From Escherichia fergusonii ATCC 35469 (lineage in GTDB: Bacteria; Pseudomonadota; Gammaproteobacteria; Enterobacterales; Enterobacteriaceae), in NCBI RefSeq assembly GCF_000026225.1, contig NC_011740.1, positions 1,054,001 through 1,118,000 of the forward strand: a stretch of 64,000 nucleotides of DNA, in the 5' to 3' direction. The position numbers and the translations under genes are program-made. This document shows, in pieces, positions 35,503 to 45,111 of this stretch. Position 1 is the stretch's first letter. Every line of letters starts with the position of its first letter. The notes beneath the pieces are model-generated. The model worked only from the letters and a program-made list of their open reading frames with translations. It did not search any database and was not told the DNA's origin.

Positions 35503-37176
35503 ATGACTGAATCTTTTGCTCAACTCTTTGAAGAGTCCTTAAAAGAAATCGAAACCCGCCCGGGTTCTATCGTTCGTGGTGTTGTTGTTGCTATCGACAA
35601 AGACGTAGTACTGGTTGACGCTGGTCTGAAATCTGAGTCTGCCATTCCGGCTGAGCAGTTCAAAAACGCCCAGGGCGAAATTGAAATCCAGGTTGGTGAC
35701 GAAGTTGACGTTGCTCTGGATGCAGTAGAAGACGGTTTCGGTGAAACCCTGCTGTCTCGTGAGAAAGCAAAACGTCACGAAGCGTGGCTGATGCTGGAAA
35801 AAGCTTACGAAGAAGCAGCAACCGTTACTGGTGTAATCAATGGCAAAGTCAAGGGCGGCTTCACTGTTGAGCTGAACGGTATTCGTGCGTTCCTGCCAGG
35901 TTCTCTGGTAGACGTTCGTCCGGTTCGTGACACCCTGCACCTGGAAGGCAAAGAGCTTGAATTCAAAGTAATCAAGCTGGACCAGAAGCGTAACAACGTT
36001 GTTGTTTCTCGTCGTGCTGTTATTGAGTCTGAAAACAGTGCAGAACGCGATCAGCTGCTGGAAAACCTGCAGGAAGGCATGGAAGTTAAAGGTATCGTTA
36101 AGAACCTCACTGACTACGGTGCATTCGTTGATCTGGGTGGTGTTGACGGTCTGCTGCACATCACCGACATGGCGTGGAAACGCGTTAAACATCCGAGCGA
36201 AATCGTAAACGTTGGCGACGAAATCACTGTTAAAGTGCTGAAGTTCGACCGCGAACGTACCCGTGTATCTCTGGGCCTGAAACAACTGGGCGAAGATCCG
36301 TGGGTAGCTATCGCTAAACGTTATCCGGAAGGTACCAAACTGACCGGTCGCGTGACCAACCTGACCGACTACGGCTGCTTCGTTGAAATCGAAGAAGGCG
36401 TTGAAGGCCTGGTACACGTTTCCGAAATGGATTGGACCAACAAAAACATCCACCCGTCCAAAGTTGTTAACGTTGGCGATGTAGTGGAAGTGATGGTTCT
36501 GGATATCGACGAAGAACGTCGTCGTATCTCCCTGGGTCTGAAGCAGTGCAAATCTAACCCATGGCAGCAGTTCGCGGAAACCCACAACAAGGGCGACCGT
36601 GTTGAAGGTAAAATCAAGTCTATCACTGACTTCGGTATCTTCATCGGGCTGGACGGCGGTATCGACGGCCTGGTTCACCTGTCTGACATCTCCTGGAACG
36701 TTGCAGGCGAAGAAGCAGTTCGTGAATACAAAAAAGGCGACGAAATCGCAGCAGTTGTACTGCAGGTTGATGCAGAACGTGAACGTATCTCCCTGGGCGT
36801 TAAGCAGCTCGCAGAAGATCCGTTCAACAACTGGGTTGCTCTGAACAAGAAAGGCGCTATCGTGACCGGTAAAGTAACTGCAGTTGACGCTAAAGGCGCA
36901 ACCGTAGAACTGGCTGACGGCGTTGAAGGTTACCTGCGTGCTTCTGAAGCATCCCGTGACCGCGTTGAAGACGCTACCCTGGTTCTGAGCGTTGGCGACG
37001 AAGTTGAAGCTAAATTCACCGGCGTTGATCGTAAAAACCGCGCAATCAGCCTGTCTGTTCGTGCGAAAGACGAAGCTGACGAGAAAGATGCAATCGCAAC
37101 TGTTAACAAACAGGAAGATGCAAACTTCTCTAACAATGCAATGGCTGAAGCTTTCAAAGCAGCTAAAGGCGAGTAA
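35503..37176 (+). CDS. rpsA: 30S ribosomal protein S1
   Basis: 557 residues made of six S1/OB-fold repeats (starting near 20, 105, 190, 275, 365 and 450). The first two bind the ribosome and the rest bind mRNA. It is needed to start translation on structured or weak-SD mRNAs and is a subunit of Q-beta replicase. The ATG has no strong Shine-Dalgarno (GAAGATTAAAC precedes it), which fits its known autoregulated, SD-poor initiation. Codon use is strongly biased. Confidence 0.99.
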   Translation: MTESFAQLFEESLKEIETRPGSIVRGVVVAIDKDVVLVDAGLKSESAIPAEQFKNAQGEIEIQVGDEVDVALDAVEDGFGETLLSREKAKRHEAWLMLEKAYEEAATVTGVINGKVKGGFTVELNGIRAFLPGSLVDVRPVRDTLHLEGKELEFKVIKLDQKRNNVVVSRRAVIESENSAERDQLLENLQEGMEVKGIVKNLTDYGAFVDLGGVDGLLHITDMAWKRVKHPSEIVNVGDEITVKVLKFDRERTRVSLGLKQLGEDPWVAIAKRYPEGTKLTGRVTNLTDYGCFVEIEEGVEGLVHVSEMDWTNKNIHPSKVVNVGDVVEVMVLDIDEERRRISLGLKQCKSNPWQQFAETHNKGDRVEGKIKSITDFGIFIGLDGGIDGLVHLSDISWNVAGEEAVREYKKGDEIAAVVLQVDAERERISLGVKQLAEDPFNNWVALNKKGAIVTGKVTAVDAKGATVELADGVEGYLRASEASRDRVEDATLVLSVGDEVEAKFTGVDRKNRAISLSVRAKDEADEKDAIATVNKQEDANFSNNAMAEAFKAAKGE

Positions 37177-37186
37177 TTCTCTGACT

Positions 37187-37208
37187 CTTCGGGATTTTTA
37201 TCCCGAAG
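37187..37208 (+). terminator. rpsA: rpsA terminator
   Basis: A 9-bp perfect stem CTTCGGGAT/ATCCCGAAG with a TTTT loop lies 10 bp past the rpsA stop and is followed by TTTG. The U run is short, so some readthrough into ihfB is likely. Confidence 0.75.
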
Positions 37209-37222
37209 TTTGTTGAGTTTAC

Positions 37223-37251
37223 TTGACAGATTGCAGGTTTCGTCCTGTAAT
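37223..37251 (+). promoter_or_regulatory. ihfB: ihfB sigma-70 promoter
   Basis: Consensus -35 TTGACA (37223-37228) and -10 TGTAAT (37246-37251) are separated by 17 bp. The start point would be near 37258, so the leader opens directly with the GC-rich hairpin at 37260-37281. Confidence 0.8.
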
Positions 37252-37259
37252 CAAGCACT

Positions 37260-37281
37260 AAGGGCGGCTACGGCCGCCCTT
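37260..37281 (+). other. GC-rich hairpin at the 5' end of the ihfB leader
   Basis: A 9-bp perfect stem AAGGGCGGC/GCCGCCCTT has a TACG tetraloop. It has no U run, so it is unlikely to be a strong terminator. At the extreme 5' end of the ihfB mRNA it could protect from RppH/RNase E decay. The role is inferred. Confidence 0.55.
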
Positions 37282-37335
37282 AATCAATGCAACAACAGCA
37301 GCCGCTAAATTTGCCTTTAAGGAACCGGAGGAAAC

Positions 37336-37620
37336 ATGACCAAGTCAGAATTGATTGAAAGACTTGCAACCCAGCAATCGCATATTCCTGCCAAAGTGGT
37401 TGAAGATGCCGTTAAAGAGATGCTGGAGCATATGGCCTCGACTCTTGCGCAGGGCGAGCGTATTGAAATCCGCGGTTTCGGCAGTTTCTCTTTGCACTAC
37501 CGCGCACCTCGCACCGGACGTAACCCAAAAACTGGTGATAAAGTTGAACTTGAAGGCAAATATGTGCCGCACTTTAAGCCAGGTAAAGAACTGCGCGATC
37601 GCGCCAATATTTACGGTTGA
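37336..37620 (+). CDS. ihfB: Integration host factor beta subunit
   Basis: 94 residues of the DNABII (HU/IHF) family. Pro64 in GRNPKTG at the beta-arm tip is the residue that intercalates and bends DNA. It dimerises with IhfA and shapes promoters (including pfl), replication origins and recombination sites. GGAGGA precedes the ATG. A terminator follows at 37642. Confidence 0.98.
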   Translation: MTKSELIERLATQQSHIPAKVVEDAVKEMLEHMASTLAQGERIEIRGFGSFSLHYRAPRTGRNPKTGDKVELEGKYVPHFKPGKELRDRANIYG

Positions 37621-37641
37621 GTTTTAAAAAACTTAATCGCG

Positions 37642-37666
37642 AAAAGCACCTAAGTGGTGCTTTTTT
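37642..37666 (+). terminator. ihfB: ihfB terminator
   Basis: A 9-bp stem AAAAGCACC/GGTGCTTTT (37642-37650, 37656-37664) with a 5-base loop continues into TT. It lies 21 bp past ihfB. Confidence 0.9.
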
Positions 37667-37822
37667 ATTGTCTGTATCCGACTTCTGGAAGTAGCCTCGC
37701 ATTTCTGCCTGCATATTACATGACATAAGTAAATTGTGCTGAAAGCCTCTCGAAAATAATAAAACCCGTAACTGACGCCGTCTCAAATTACTCGCACACT
37801 ACCCGCAACATGGAGGTGTGCA

Positions 37823-40087
37823 GTGAAAATTACATCTATTAGCATTTGCGTCTTATTCGGTATTTTCCCGCTAACCTTATTACCAACATTACCTGGCTTC
37901 CCTGTCATAGCGATTCTTTTTGTTACTGCATGCGTGCTGGCTTTAATTCCACGACAACCGCTGCGCTATTTGGCTCTGACTTTGCTCTTTTTTCTGTGGG
38001 GGATTCTGGCTGCCAAACAAATCACATGGCCTTCTGAAGTTTTACCGACTGCGATACAGGAAGCCCAGGTTCTTATTACTGGTACTGATCATATGACAAC
38101 CCATTATGGTCAGATTACCCATCTGTCAGGGAAACGCGTATTCCCTGCGCCTGGCATTGTTTTGTATGGTCAATATCTGCCGGGTGAAGTCTGTGCAGGC
38201 CAACGCTGGTTGATGAAATTAAAAGTCCGTGCAGTGCATGGGCAACTAAATGATGGTGGTTTTGACAGCCAACGATATGCGCTGGCTCAACATCAACCTC
38301 TCACTGGGCGATTTCTTAACGCAACTGCGATAGATGCGCGTTGTAGCTTACGTGCTGAGTATCTGGCTTCGTTAACTCAGACTTTGGCTAATTATTTATG
38401 GAAACCGGTTATTTTAGGCCTGGGGATGGGAGAACGTTTATCAATCCCTCAGGAGATCAAGCGCATTATGCGTGATACCGGAACGGCCCATCTGATGGCT
38501 ATTTCTGGATTGCATATTGCTTTTGCCGCAGTTCTCGCGGCAGGGATTATCCGGGGAATGCAGTTTTTATTGCCAGCCCAACGTATTTTCTGGCAAGTTC
38601 CTCTCATTGGCGGGGTAGGCTGTGCTATTTTTTATGCCTGGCTGACAGGTATGCAACCACCGGCCTTACGTACCGTTGTTGCTTTAACCGTCTGGGGAAT
38701 GCTTAAAATAAGTGGCCGTCAATGGAGCGGATGGGACGTCTGGCTATGCTGCCTTGCAGCAATTTTAATAACCGATCCGATAGCGATACTTTCCGATAGT
38801 CTGTGGCTCTCCGCTTTTGCAGTTGCGGCGCTCATTTTTTGGTATCAATGGTGCCCATTGCCCTCGCTATCATTACCACGTTTACTTCGCCCTTTCGTTT
38901 CTCTGGTGCATTTGCAAATTGGTATCACGCTTTTATTGTTACCTGTTCAGATAGTTATTTTTCATGGTCTCAGTCTCAGTTCATTGATAGCCAATTTATT
39001 TGCTGTCCCGCTGGTTACTTTTATCTCTGTGCCCCTTATCCTGGCGGGTATGGTGATACACCTTACCGGACCACAAGTGCTTGAGCAGGGGCTCTGGTAT
39101 TTAGCCGACTACTCACTGGCAATATTATTCCGGGCACTGGAGTTACTTCCTGGTGGTTGGGTAAATATCAGCGAGCAATGGCGATGGTTGGCATTTTCTC
39201 CGTGGCCTGGTTTGTTGATATGGCGGCTTAATGCCTGGAGAGCAGTTCCGTTTTTATGTTTATCAGGAATAATCCTTCTAAGTTGGCCGCTATGGAGAGC
39301 TCCACGTATTGATATATGGCAAGTGCATATGCTCGATGTAGGGCAGGGGCTGGCAATGGTGATTGAGCGAAACGGCAAAGCTATTCTCTATGATACGGGG
39401 CTTGCGTGGCCAGGAGGCGATAGTGGGCAACAACTCATCATTCCCTGGCTACGTTGGCATAACTTACAGCCTGAAGGCATCATTCTCAGCCACGAGCATC
39501 TTGATCATCGTGGAGGATTGGATTCTTTGTTAAAAATCTGGCCAGAAATGTGGGTCAGAAGTCCACTCGGATGGCAGAGTCATCTTCCCTGTATACGTGG
39601 TGAAACGTGGCAGTGGCAGGGACTTAATTTCTCCGCGCACTGGCCACTCAAGGTTGATTCGGAGCAGGGGAATAATCGCTCTTGTGTAGTCAAAATAGAT
39701 GACGGCAAGCAGAGCATCTTGTTGACTGGCGATATCGAGGCTCCAGCTGAACAAAAAATGCTTAGTCACTATTGGCAGTACCTGGCGGCGACAATTATTC
39801 AGGTGCCCCATCATGGTAGTAATACATCCTCAACTCTGCCTTTGCTTCAACGGGTAAATGGCTCTGTCGCACTGGCATCAGCGTCGCGCTATAACGCGTG
39901 GCGTCTGCCTTCGTGGAAAGTAAAACAGCGATATCTGAAACAAGAATACCAATGGTTAGATACGCCCCATTCTGGGCAAATAACGGTCGATTTTTCTCCG
40001 CAAAGTTGGCAGATAAGCAGTATGAGGGAACAAATTTTACCGCGTTGGTATCATCAGTGGTTTGGCGTGTCAGAGGATAACGGGTAG
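37823..40087 (+). CDS. ycaI: YcaI, ComEC/Rec2-family DNA-uptake channel protein
   Basis: The start is GTG at 37823. 754 residues, the K-12 length: N-terminal helices and DUF4131 OB-like domain (about 1-170), the Competence membrane domain (about 180-460), and a C-terminal metallo-beta-lactamase-like domain with SHEHLDHRGG and PHHGSNTS. In competent bacteria ComEC carries one strand of DNA across the inner membrane; E. coli needs it to use DNA as food. It is much more diverged from K-12 than its neighbours (I estimate about three quarters identical from memory). The frame is intact and motifs are kept, so it is under selection. msbA follows after 36 bp. Confidence 0.95.
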   Translation: MKITSISICVLFGIFPLTLLPTLPGFPVIAILFVTACVLALIPRQPLRYLALTLLFFLWGILAAKQITWPSEVLPTAIQEAQVLITGTDHMTTHYGQITHLSGKRVFPAPGIVLYGQYLPGEVCAGQRWLMKLKVRAVHGQLNDGGFDSQRYALAQHQPLTGRFLNATAIDARCSLRAEYLASLTQTLANYLWKPVILGLGMGERLSIPQEIKRIMRDTGTAHLMAISGLHIAFAAVLAAGIIRGMQFLLPAQRIFWQVPLIGGVGCAIFYAWLTGMQPPALRTVVALTVWGMLKISGRQWSGWDVWLCCLAAILITDPIAILSDSLWLSAFAVAALIFWYQWCPLPSLSLPRLLRPFVSLVHLQIGITLLLLPVQIVIFHGLSLSSLIANLFAVPLVTFISVPLILAGMVIHLTGPQVLEQGLWYLADYSLAILFRALELLPGGWVNISEQWRWLAFSPWPGLLIWRLNAWRAVPFLCLSGIILLSWPLWRAPRIDIWQVHMLDVGQGLAMVIERNGKAILYDTGLAWPGGDSGQQLIIPWLRWHNLQPEGIILSHEHLDHRGGLDSLLKIWPEMWVRSPLGWQSHLPCIRGETWQWQGLNFSAHWPLKVDSEQGNNRSCVVKIDDGKQSILLTGDIEAPAEQKMLSHYWQYLAATIIQVPHHGSNTSSTLPLLQRVNGSVALASASRYNAWRLPSWKVKQRYLKQEYQWLDTPHSGQITVDFSPQSWQISSMREQILPRWYHQWFGVSEDNG
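39341..39348 (+). other. KOPS octamer GGGCAGGG
   Basis: Exact GGGNAGGG on the + strand, inside the part of ycaI that encodes DVGQGLA. Same polarity as the other three. Confidence 0.65.
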
Positions 40088-40123
40088 AATATGCGGCTAT
40101 TTCAACAAATGCTGGTTTTTTGA

Positions 40124-41872
40124 ATGCATAACGACAAAGATCTCTCTACGTGGCAGACATTCCGCCGACTGTGGCCAACCATTGCGCCTTTTAAAGCGGG
40201 TCTGATCGTGGCGGGCATAGCGTTAATCCTCAACGCAGCCAGCGATACCTTTATGTTATCGCTGCTTAAGCCGCTGCTGGATGATGGCTTCGGTAAAACT
40301 GATCGCTCCGTACTGGTATGGATGCCACTGGTGGTGATCGGACTGATGATTTTACGTGGTATCACCAGCTATATCTCCAGCTACTGTATCTCCTGGGTTT
40401 CCGGCAAAGTGGTTATGACCATGCGTCGCCGTCTGTTCGGACATATGATGGGGATGCCCGTTTCATTTTTTGATAAACAATCTACCGGGACGTTGCTCTC
40501 TCGTATCACTTATGATTCTGAGCAGGTAGCGTCATCATCTTCTGGTGCACTGATTACTGTTGTACGCGAAGGCGCATCTATCATTGGTCTGTTTGCCATG
40601 ATGTTCTATTACAGCTGGCAGTTGTCGATCATTTTGATTGTGCTGGCTCCGATTGTCTCGATTGCGATTCGTGTTGTGTCGAAACGCTTTCGTAGCATCA
40701 GCAAAAATATGCAGAACACCATGGGGCAGGTGACAACCAGCGCAGAACAGATGCTGAAAGGTCACAAAGAAGTGCTGATTTTTGGTGGCCAGGAAGTAGA
40801 AACGAAGCGTTTTGATAAAGTCAGCAACAAAATGCGTTTGCAAGGGATGAAGATGGTGTCTGCCTCTTCCATTTCTGATCCGATCATTCAGCTGATCGCA
40901 TCTCTGGCACTCGCTTTTGTTCTCTATGCTGCAAGTTTCCCAAGTGTGATGGACAGCCTGACGGCAGGTACCATCACTGTCGTCTTCTCTTCAATGATTG
41001 CGTTGATGCGTCCGTTGAAGTCGCTGACTAACGTCAACGCTCAGTTCCAGCGCGGTATGGCGGCTTGTCAGACGCTGTTTACTATCCTCGATAGTGAACA
41101 AGAAAAAGACGAAGGTAAACGTGAGATTGAGCGCGCGACCGGTGATATTGAATTCCGTAATGTAACCTTTACTTATCCTGGGCGTGATGTACCTGCATTA
41201 CGTAACATCAACCTTAAAATCCCGGCAGGTAAAACGGTTGCACTGGTTGGGCGTTCTGGTTCGGGCAAATCCACTATCGCCAGCCTGATAACACGCTTCT
41301 ATGACATTGACGAAGGTGAGATCCTGATGGATGGCCATGACCTGCGTGAATACAAACTGGCCTCGTTGCGTAATCAGGTTGCGTTAGTTTCCCAGAATGT
41401 GCATCTGTTTAATGACACGGTTGCCAACAATATTGCATATGCGCGAACAGAGCATTACAGCCGGGAGCAGATCGAAGAAGCGGCCCGTATGGCCTACGCT
41501 ATGGACTTTATCAACAAAATGGACAATGGCCTTGATACTGTGATTGGTGAAAACGGTGTACTGCTTTCCGGGGGGCAGCGTCAACGTATCGCCATTGCAC
41601 GAGCCTTACTGCGTGACAGTCCGATCCTGATTCTCGACGAAGCAACGTCGGCACTCGATACTGAATCCGAACGAGCTATTCAGGCAGCACTGGATGAACT
41701 GCAGAAAAACCGCACCTCACTGGTTATTGCCCACCGTTTGTCTACCATTGAGCAGGCCGATGAAATTGTTGTGGTAGAAGATGGTGTAATTGTTGAACGC
41801 GGTACGCATAGTGATTTGCTGGCGCATCGTGGTGTCTATGCGCAACTGCATAAAATGCAATTTGGCCAATGA
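40124..41872 (+). CDS. msbA: MsbA, lipid A-core flippase
   Basis: 582 residues: six membrane helices, then an ABC domain with Walker A GRSGSGKST at 376-384 and signature LSGGQ. The homodimer flips lipid A-core to the outer leaflet of the inner membrane. Essential. It overlaps lpxK by ATGA (41869-41872), and the two are an operon in E. coli, with ycaI just upstream. Confidence 0.99.
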   Translation: MHNDKDLSTWQTFRRLWPTIAPFKAGLIVAGIALILNAASDTFMLSLLKPLLDDGFGKTDRSVLVWMPLVVIGLMILRGITSYISSYCISWVSGKVVMTMRRRLFGHMMGMPVSFFDKQSTGTLLSRITYDSEQVASSSSGALITVVREGASIIGLFAMMFYYSWQLSIILIVLAPIVSIAIRVVSKRFRSISKNMQNTMGQVTTSAEQMLKGHKEVLIFGGQEVETKRFDKVSNKMRLQGMKMVSASSISDPIIQLIASLALAFVLYAASFPSVMDSLTAGTITVVFSSMIALMRPLKSLTNVNAQFQRGMAACQTLFTILDSEQEKDEGKREIERATGDIEFRNVTFTYPGRDVPALRNINLKIPAGKTVALVGRSGSGKSTIASLITRFYDIDEGEILMDGHDLREYKLASLRNQVALVSQNVHLFNDTVANNIAYARTEHYSREQIEEAARMAYAMDFINKMDNGLDTVIGENGVLLSGGQRQRIAIARALLRDSPILILDEATSALDTESERAIQAALDELQKNRTSLVIAHRLSTIEQADEIVVVEDGVIVERGTHSDLLAHRGVYAQLHKMQFGQ

Positions 41873-42855
41873 TTGAGCGCATCTGGTCCGGTGAATCGCC
41901 CTTGTGGCGGTTGTTATTACCACTCTCCTGGTTGTATGGCCTGGTGAGTGGTCTGATTCGCCTGTGCTATAAATTAGGATTAAAGCGTGCCTGGCGCGCG
42001 CCTGTTCCTGTGGTGGTGGTGGGGAATCTTACCGCGGGTGGTAATGGTAAAACGCCAGTTGTTATTTGGCTGGTAGAGCAACTGCAACAACGTGGCGTTC
42101 GGGTCGGTGTGGTGTCTCGCGGTTACGGTGGTAAAGCTGAGTCATATCCACTTTTGCTTAGTGACGATACTACTACCGCACAAGCTGGCGATGAGCCAGT
42201 ACTGATTTATCAGCGTACAGGTGCTCCTGTTGCCGTTTCACCTGTTCGCAGCGATGCAGTAAAAGCGATTCTGACACAACATCCTGATATGCAGATTATC
42301 GTAACCGACGATGGGCTTCAGCATTATCGACTGGCGCGTGATGTTGAAGTTGTGGTGATTGATGGTGTACGTCGCTTCGGTAATGGCTGGTGGTTACCAG
42401 CCGGACCAATGCGAGAGCGTGCCGGGCGGTTAAAAACTGTAGATACTGTGATCGTTAACGGTGGTGTACCACGCAGCGGTGAAATCCCAATGCATCTTGC
42501 TCCAGGGCAGGCTGTTAATTTACGTACTGGCACCCGCTGCGATATAGCCAAACTTACGCATGTCGTTGCAATGGCTGGAATAGGGCACCCGCCGCGCTTT
42601 TTCGCCACGCTGAAAATGTGCGGCGTTAACCCGGAAAAATGTGTACCGTTGGCCGATCACCAGTCACTTACGCACTCAGATGTTTGCGCATTGTTGAACA
42701 GTGGGCAAACATTGGTCATGACCGAAAAAGATGCCGTAAAATGTCGTGCATTTGCGGAAGATAATTGGTGGTATCTCCCAGTAGATGCCCGATTTGCGGG
42801 GCATGAACCAGAGCAACTTCTTGCAAAACTTATTTCGCTGGCTTCAGGTGAATAG
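41869..42855 (+). CDS. lpxK: Tetraacyldisaccharide 4'-kinase
   Basis: 328 residues with an N-terminal membrane anchor (about 14-35) and the P-loop variant GNLTAGGNGKT at 52-62. It phosphorylates the 4' position of lipid A precursor on the cytoplasmic face. Translationally coupled to msbA, so lipid A completion and flipping are made together. Confidence 0.98.
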   Translation: MIERIWSGESPLWRLLLPLSWLYGLVSGLIRLCYKLGLKRAWRAPVPVVVVGNLTAGGNGKTPVVIWLVEQLQQRGVRVGVVSRGYGGKAESYPLLLSDDTTTAQAGDEPVLIYQRTGAPVAVSPVRSDAVKAILTQHPDMQIIVTDDGLQHYRLARDVEVVVIDGVRRFGNGWWLPAGPMRERAGRLKTVDTVIVNGGVPRSGEIPMHLAPGQAVNLRTGTRCDIAKLTHVVAMAGIGHPPRFFATLKMCGVNPEKCVPLADHQSLTHSDVCALLNSGQTLVMTEKDAVKCRAFAEDNWWYLPVDARFAGHEPEQLLAKLISLASGE

Positions 42856-42891
42856 TAACGCTGTGGCGGCACTTGATTGACGAGGTCATAA

Positions 42892-44124
42892 ATGTCGCTG
42901 CAGCACCTTACCCTTACAGATGCCCGTAATCTCCATCTTGCTGCGCAGGGGATGCTAAAAAAACCTCGTCGTCGTGCGCAACCAGCCGATATTCCAGCGA
43001 TCATTTCACGCATGTCTTTGCTGCAAATCGACACTATCAATGTTGTTGCTCGTAGTCCTTATCTGGTGCTTTTCAGCCGCCTTGGTCAGTACCAACCAGA
43101 GTGGCTGGATGAATCCCTTCTAAATGGCGAACTGATGGAATACTGGGCCCATGAGGCTTGTTTTCTGCCTCGCAGTGATTTTCATTTAATTCGCCACCGC
43201 ATGCTTATGCCTGAAAAGATGGGCTGGAAATACAAAGATACCTGGATGAAAGCGCATGTGGCGGAGATTGAGCAATTAATCCAGCATATTCAGTTGAATG
43301 GCCCCGTACGTGCTGCTGATTTTGAACATCCGCAAAAAGGAACGACCGGCTGGTGGGAATGGAAACCGCATAAACGCCATCTTGAAGGGCTATTTACAGC
43401 AGGCAAAGTCATGGTGGTTGAAAGGCGTAAATTTCAGCGAGTATATGATTTAACAGATCGCGTTATGCCACATTGGGATGATGAACGTGATCTCCTTTCT
43501 CAGGAAGAGGCGGAGCTGCTTATGCTGGACAATAGTGCAAGGAGCCTTGGGATTTTCCGGGAACAATGGTTGGCAGACTATTACCGCCTGAAACGCCCAA
43601 ACATTAAGATGTGGCGAGAAATAAGAGCAGAACAGCAGCAAATTATCCCGGTGAGTGTCGAGCATTTAGGCCCAATGTGGCTACATGCTGAAATGCGGCC
43701 TCTTCTTGAGTTAGTAGGAGCTGGCAAGCTCGTCGCGACCCATAGTGCGGTCCTTTCCCCCTTTGATCCTGTCGTTTGGGATCGTAAGAGAGCTGAACAA
43801 CTTTTTGATTTTAGCTATCGCCTTGAGTGCTACACACCAGCCACGAAACGTCACTATGGTTATTTCGTGCTACCTTTGCTGCATCGCGGACAACTGGTAG
43901 GACGAATGGACGCCAAAATGCATCGCAAGAACGGGGTATTGGACGTTATCTCACTGTATTTGCAGGAAGGCGTCAAATCTGGGGCAATATTACAAAAAGG
44001 CGTGCATCAGGCTATTTCTGATTTTGCACGGTGGCAGTTGGCGAATCGCATTACACTCGGAAATTGCCCACGAGATTTGTTCGCTGATTGCCGTCAGGGT
44101 TGGGAAATAGACCCTGCCTCGTAA
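42892..44124 (+). CDS. ycaQ: YcaQ (AlkX), HTH_42-family DNA glycosylase
   Basis: 410 residues of the winged-helix AlkZ/AlkX family (DUF1006). The catalytic Q-x-D motif is Q45-I46-D47 in SLLQIDTINVVARSP. The E. coli enzyme removes N7-alkylated purines and unhooks nitrogen-mustard type interstrand crosslinks. Like YcaI it is markedly diverged from K-12 (about three quarters identical by my recollection), with changes mostly outside the N-terminal catalytic region. Frame and motifs are intact. It follows lpxK by 36 bp. Confidence 0.93.
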   Translation: MSLQHLTLTDARNLHLAAQGMLKKPRRRAQPADIPAIISRMSLLQIDTINVVARSPYLVLFSRLGQYQPEWLDESLLNGELMEYWAHEACFLPRSDFHLIRHRMLMPEKMGWKYKDTWMKAHVAEIEQLIQHIQLNGPVRAADFEHPQKGTTGWWEWKPHKRHLEGLFTAGKVMVVERRKFQRVYDLTDRVMPHWDDERDLLSQEEAELLMLDNSARSLGIFREQWLADYYRLKRPNIKMWREIRAEQQQIIPVSVEHLGPMWLHAEMRPLLELVGAGKLVATHSAVLSPFDPVVWDRKRAEQLFDFSYRLECYTPATKRHYGYFVLPLLHRGQLVGRMDAKMHRKNGVLDVISLYLQEGVKSGAILQKGVHQAISDFARWQLANRITLGNCPRDLFADCRQGWEIDPAS

Positions 44125-44176
44125 TTGAATATGGTAAGATTTGTAAATTCACTTTTCGATCTCCTCCGGAGGAATA

Positions 44177-44359
44177 ATGGATCATCGTCTGCTTGAAATC
44201 ATCGCCTGCCCGGTTTGCAACGGCAAACTTTGGTATAACCAGGAAAAACAAGAACTCATATGCAAACTGGATAAACTGGCGTTTCCATTACGTGACGGCA
44301 TTCCAGTTTTGCTGGAAACAGAAGCTCGGGTACTCACCAGCGAGGAGAGCCAATCATGA
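44177..44359 (+). CDS. ycaR: YcaR, small Trm112-like protein
   Basis: 60 residues, UPF0434 family, with a single CPVC pair near 13-16 and a later lone Cys, resembling the zinc ribbon of Trm112. Function unknown in E. coli. CTCCGGAGGAA gives a strong ribosome site. It overlaps kdsB by ATGA (44356-44359), so it is coupled to KDO activation. Confidence 0.95.
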   Translation: MDHRLLEIIACPVCNGKLWYNQEKQELICKLDKLAFPLRDGIPVLLETEARVLTSEESQS

Positions 44360-45102
44360 GTTTCGTGGTGATTATCCCGGCGCGTTTTGCCTCTACTCGC
44401 TTGCCAGGTAAACCGCTGCTGGATATCAATGGGAAGCCAATGATTGTGCATGTACTGGAACGTGCGCGTGAATCAGGAGCAGAGCGTATCATTGTGGCTA
44501 CTGACCATGAAGATGTCGCTCGTGCTGTTGAAGCAGCTGGCGGTGAAGTTTGTATGACGCGAGCTGATCATCAATCGGGTACTGAACGGCTGGCTGAAGT
44601 TGTCGAAAAATGTGGATTCAGCGACGATACGGTCATCGTCAATGTTCAGGGCGATGAGCCGATGATACCTGCGGTTATTATTCGTCAGGTGGCAGAGAAC
44701 CTTGCTCAACGCCAGGTGGGAATGGCAACGCTGGCAGCTCCTGTTCATAGCGCGGAAGAAGCATTTAATCCAAATGTGGTAAAAGTCGTTCTTGATTCTG
44801 AAGGGTATGCGCTGTATTTCTCTCGTGCCACCATTCCGTGGGATCGCGACCGTTTTGCCAAAGGTCTGGAAACTGTTGGCGATAACTTCCTGCGTCATCT
44901 GGGAATTTATGGATACCGTGCTGGTTTTATCCGCCGTTATGTTAACTGGCAGCCAAGTCCACTGGAGCATATTGAGATGCTCGAACAGCTTCGAGTGCTG
45001 TGGTATGGCGAAAAGATTCATGTTGCCGTTGCTGAACAAGTGCCGGGAACAGGCGTAGATACCGCTGAAGATCTGGAACGTGTACGCGCTGAAATGCGCT
45101 AA
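44356..45102 (+). CDS. kdsB: CMP-KDO synthetase (3-deoxy-manno-octulosonate cytidylyltransferase)
   Basis: 248 residues, Rossmann-like nucleotidyltransferase with N-terminal VIIPARFASTRLPGKPL and the metal-binding NVQGDEP. It activates KDO with CTP for addition to lipid A. Together with msbA and lpxK it makes this a lipopolysaccharide cluster. Ends 152 bp before ycbJ. Confidence 0.98.
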   Translation: MSFVVIIPARFASTRLPGKPLLDINGKPMIVHVLERARESGAERIIVATDHEDVARAVEAAGGEVCMTRADHQSGTERLAEVVEKCGFSDDTVIVNVQGDEPMIPAVIIRQVAENLAQRQVGMATLAAPVHSAEEAFNPNVVKVVLDSEGYALYFSRATIPWDRDRFAKGLETVGDNFLRHLGIYGYRAGFIRRYVNWQPSPLEHIEMLEQLRVLWYGEKIHVAVAEQVPGTGVDTAEDLERVRAEMR

Positions 45103-45111
45103 CACCTGCTA

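Noticed and set aside
35539..36678. A 379-codon open frame opposite rpsA
   Set aside because: Same cause as above: antisense of a highly biased gene. It lies fully inside rpsA and has no ribosome site or recognisable protein features.
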